Below, piece after piece: positions 5,736-6,848 of a stretch of DNA of 6,848 bases (position 1 is the stretch's first letter; every line of letters starts with the position of its first letter). The stretch comes from Paracoccaceae bacterium. GTDB lineage: Bacteria > Pseudomonadota > Alphaproteobacteria > Rhodobacterales > Rhodobacteraceae. The notes beneath the pieces were generated by a model. That model ran no database searches. It was not told where the DNA came from and saw only the letters and a list, made by a program, of their open reading frames with translations. Position numbers and translations under genes: made by a program. Where the stretch lies: contig JAHRVZ010000378.1 of NCBI GenBank assembly GCA_019090405.1, positions 1 to 6,848 on the forward strand. Reading direction: 5' to 3'.

Positions 5736-5784
5736 TTGTGCCAGAACAAAGAAAGCCGGGGTCCGAGGCACTATCTCAGGGTTG
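5736..5784 (+). promoter_or_regulatory. nirK control region: FNR/NnrR-type box and predicted promoter
   Basis: TTGTGCCAGAACAA (5736-5749) fits the TTG-N8-CAA core shared by FNR, NNR/NnrR and DNR sites. Its centre (5742.5) is 41.5 bases before 5784, the standard class II activator position if 5784 is the start; the matching -10 window then reads TATCTC (5772-5777), which keeps only TAT of the consensus, as expected for an activated promoter. NnrR-family control of nirK by low oxygen and nitric oxide is established in Rhodobacter and relatives. The box is seen; the start site and the protein that binds are inferred. Confidence 0.55.
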
Positions 5785-5812
5785 AAATTAACGCACCCTG
5801 AAAGGTCATAAG

Positions 5813-6848
5813 ATGTTAACACGCAGAGCCACCCTGATGGGAGCAGCCATTGCGGCCAGTGCCCCTATCGTTCTAGCCAATGCCGCAGCGGCGGCTGATT
5901 ATCGCGACGGAACCGACACTGACCTTAGCAACATGCCGCGCATTAAACATAAGCTGGTCGCGCCACCCTTTGTGCATGAGCACGAGCAAGTTGCATCAAC
6001 CGGCCCGCGTATCGTCGAATTCGAAATGAATATCATCGAAAAAGAAGTACAGGTCGAAGACGGCGTTTATCTTCAGGCTATGACATTTGATGGCTCGATG
6101 CCGGGTCCGTTGATGGTGGTACACGAAGGCGACTATGTCGAACTGACGCTTTATAACGGCCCTGACAATCTGATGCAGCACAACATCGACTTTCACGCCT
6201 CAACCGGCGCGTTGGGTGGTGGGGCGCTGACGCTGATCAACCCCGGTGAAAAGGTTGTCTTGCGGTTCAAAGCAACCCGCGCTGGCACATTTGTTTATCA
6301 CTGCGCCCCCGGTGGCCCGATGATCCCGTGGCACGTTGTGTCCGGCATGTCTGGTGCCATCATGGTCCTGCCGCGCAACGGGCTTACCGATCAGAACGGC
6401 GACCCGGTCAGTTATGATCGCGTCTATTACATCGGCGAGAATGATTTCTATATCCCCAAGGATGAAAACGGCGACTACATGCGGTTTGAAGATGCCGGTG
6501 AAAGCTATGCCGACACGCTTGAGGTGATGAAAGGGCTGATCCCGTCGCATGTCACCTTTAACGGAGCAGTAGGCGCACTGACTGGCGAGGGTTCGTTGAC
6601 CTCTGCGGTTGGGGAAAACGTATTGTTTATCCACTCGCAGGCCAACCGCGACAGCCGTCCGCACCTGATTGGTGGTCACGGTGATCTGGTCTGGGAAACC
6701 GGCAAGTTCAACAATGCACCAGAGGTAGATCTGGAAACCTGGTTCATTCGCGGCGGTTCGGCTGGCGCTGCTCTTTATAAGTTCCGACAGCCCGGTGTTT
6801 ACGCCTATGTGAACCACAACCTGATCGAGGCGGTGAACCTTGGCGCAA
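5813..6848 (+). CDS. nirK: Copper-containing nitrite reductase, class I, C-terminus beyond window
   Basis: Reduces nitrite to nitric oxide in the periplasm, the committing gas-forming step of denitrification, as a homotrimer fed by small copper proteins or cytochromes. The 345 codons present start with a twin-arginine signal peptide (TRRATL at 3-8, hydrophobic run, Ala-rich cleavage region near 22-28). Type 1 copper ligands are His123, Cys164, His174 and Met179; type 2 ligands are His128, His163 and His335; catalytic Asp126 and His284 (in RPHLIGGHGD) are present. The Cys-to-His loop reads CAPGGPMIPWH, one residue longer than the CAPPGMVPWH of Alcaligenes-type enzymes and, from memory, the same as Rhodobacter sphaeroides NirK. 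The ATG has AAAGG (5801-5805) seven bases upstream. The frame is open at the window edge after NLGA, with roughly 25-35 residues missing. The gene looks functional. Confidence 0.96.
   Translation, partial: MLTRRATLMGAAIAASAPIVLANAAAAADYRDGTDTDLSNMPRIKHKLVAPPFVHEHEQVASTGPRIVEFEMNIIEKEVQVEDGVYLQAMTFDGSMPGPLMVVHEGDYVELTLYNGPDNLMQHNIDFHASTGALGGGALTLINPGEKVVLRFKATRAGTFVYHCAPGGPMIPWHVVSGMSGAIMVLPRNGLTDQNGDPVSYDRVYYIGENDFYIPKDENGDYMRFEDAGESYADTLEVMKGLIPSHVTFNGAVGALTGEGSLTSAVGENVLFIHSQANRDSRPHLIGGHGDLVWETGKFNNAPEVDLETWFIRGGSAGAALYKFRQPGVYAYVNHNLIEAVNLGA

Noticed and set aside
5724..5759. Possible hairpin from CCGG/TTCTT and AAGAAAGCCGG upstream of nirK as a terminator
   Set aside because: The stem needs a bulge, the loop is large and no T run follows; the same bases are better explained by the FNR/NnrR-type box.
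6200..6817. 205-codon minus-strand open frame within nirK
   Set aside because: Antisense to nirK, whose copper ligands are all in frame; no domain in the antisense translation and no plausible start signal.
1..6848. CRISPR arrays, insertion sequences, tRNA or rRNA genes, toxin-antitoxin or defence genes
   Set aside because: No repeated spacer pattern, transposase-like protein, cloverleaf sequence or matching small gene pairs were seen on either strand.

Overview
The window looks like a chromosomal segment of a moderate-GC alphaproteobacterium, most likely a marine Rhodobacterales/Roseobacter-type organism. This rests on the order aroA, small membrane protein, cmk, (extra gene), rpsA on one strand, on a CP4-like class II EPSP synthase, on short alphaproteobacterial Cmk and TrmB proteins, and on a copper nitrite reductase closest to my memory of the Rhodobacter type. 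No database search was possible, so the taxonomic call is inference.

Layout. Positions 4712 down to 1 run on the minus strand: trmB (tRNA m7G46 methyltransferase), then a tightly packed run of aroA, a four-helix membrane protein of unknown function, cmk and an aldo/keto reductase, then a 399-base gap and the first ten codons of rpsA (ribosomal protein S1), which leaves the window at base 1. The junctions aroA/membrane protein and membrane protein/cmk are stop/start overlaps (TGATG and ATGA), and cmk/aldo-keto reductase are 15 bases apart, so these four genes very probably share a transcript. The gap before rpsA holds a good sigma-70-type promoter and a long leader with two mutually exclusive foldings.

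From 4901 the plus strand carries a short-chain dehydrogenase/reductase family protein, divergent from trmB, and then, after 132 bases, nirK, whose last few dozen codons lie beyond the window. The reductase-like protein has lost three of the four classical SDR active-site residues. nirK is complete in every copper ligand, has a twin-arginine signal peptide, and is preceded by an FNR/NnrR-type box placed where a class II activator site would be.

Biologically the window joins a housekeeping block (shikimate pathway, CMP phosphorylation, translation, tRNA modification) to the edge of a nitrite-respiration locus. I see no transposase, CRISPR array, tRNA, rRNA, phage gene or defence system, and no clearly new multi-gene system. 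The most interesting points are the rpsA leader, the degenerate SDR catalytic site, the membrane protein embedded between aroA and cmk, the aldo/keto reductase lying between cmk and rpsA, and the nirK control region.
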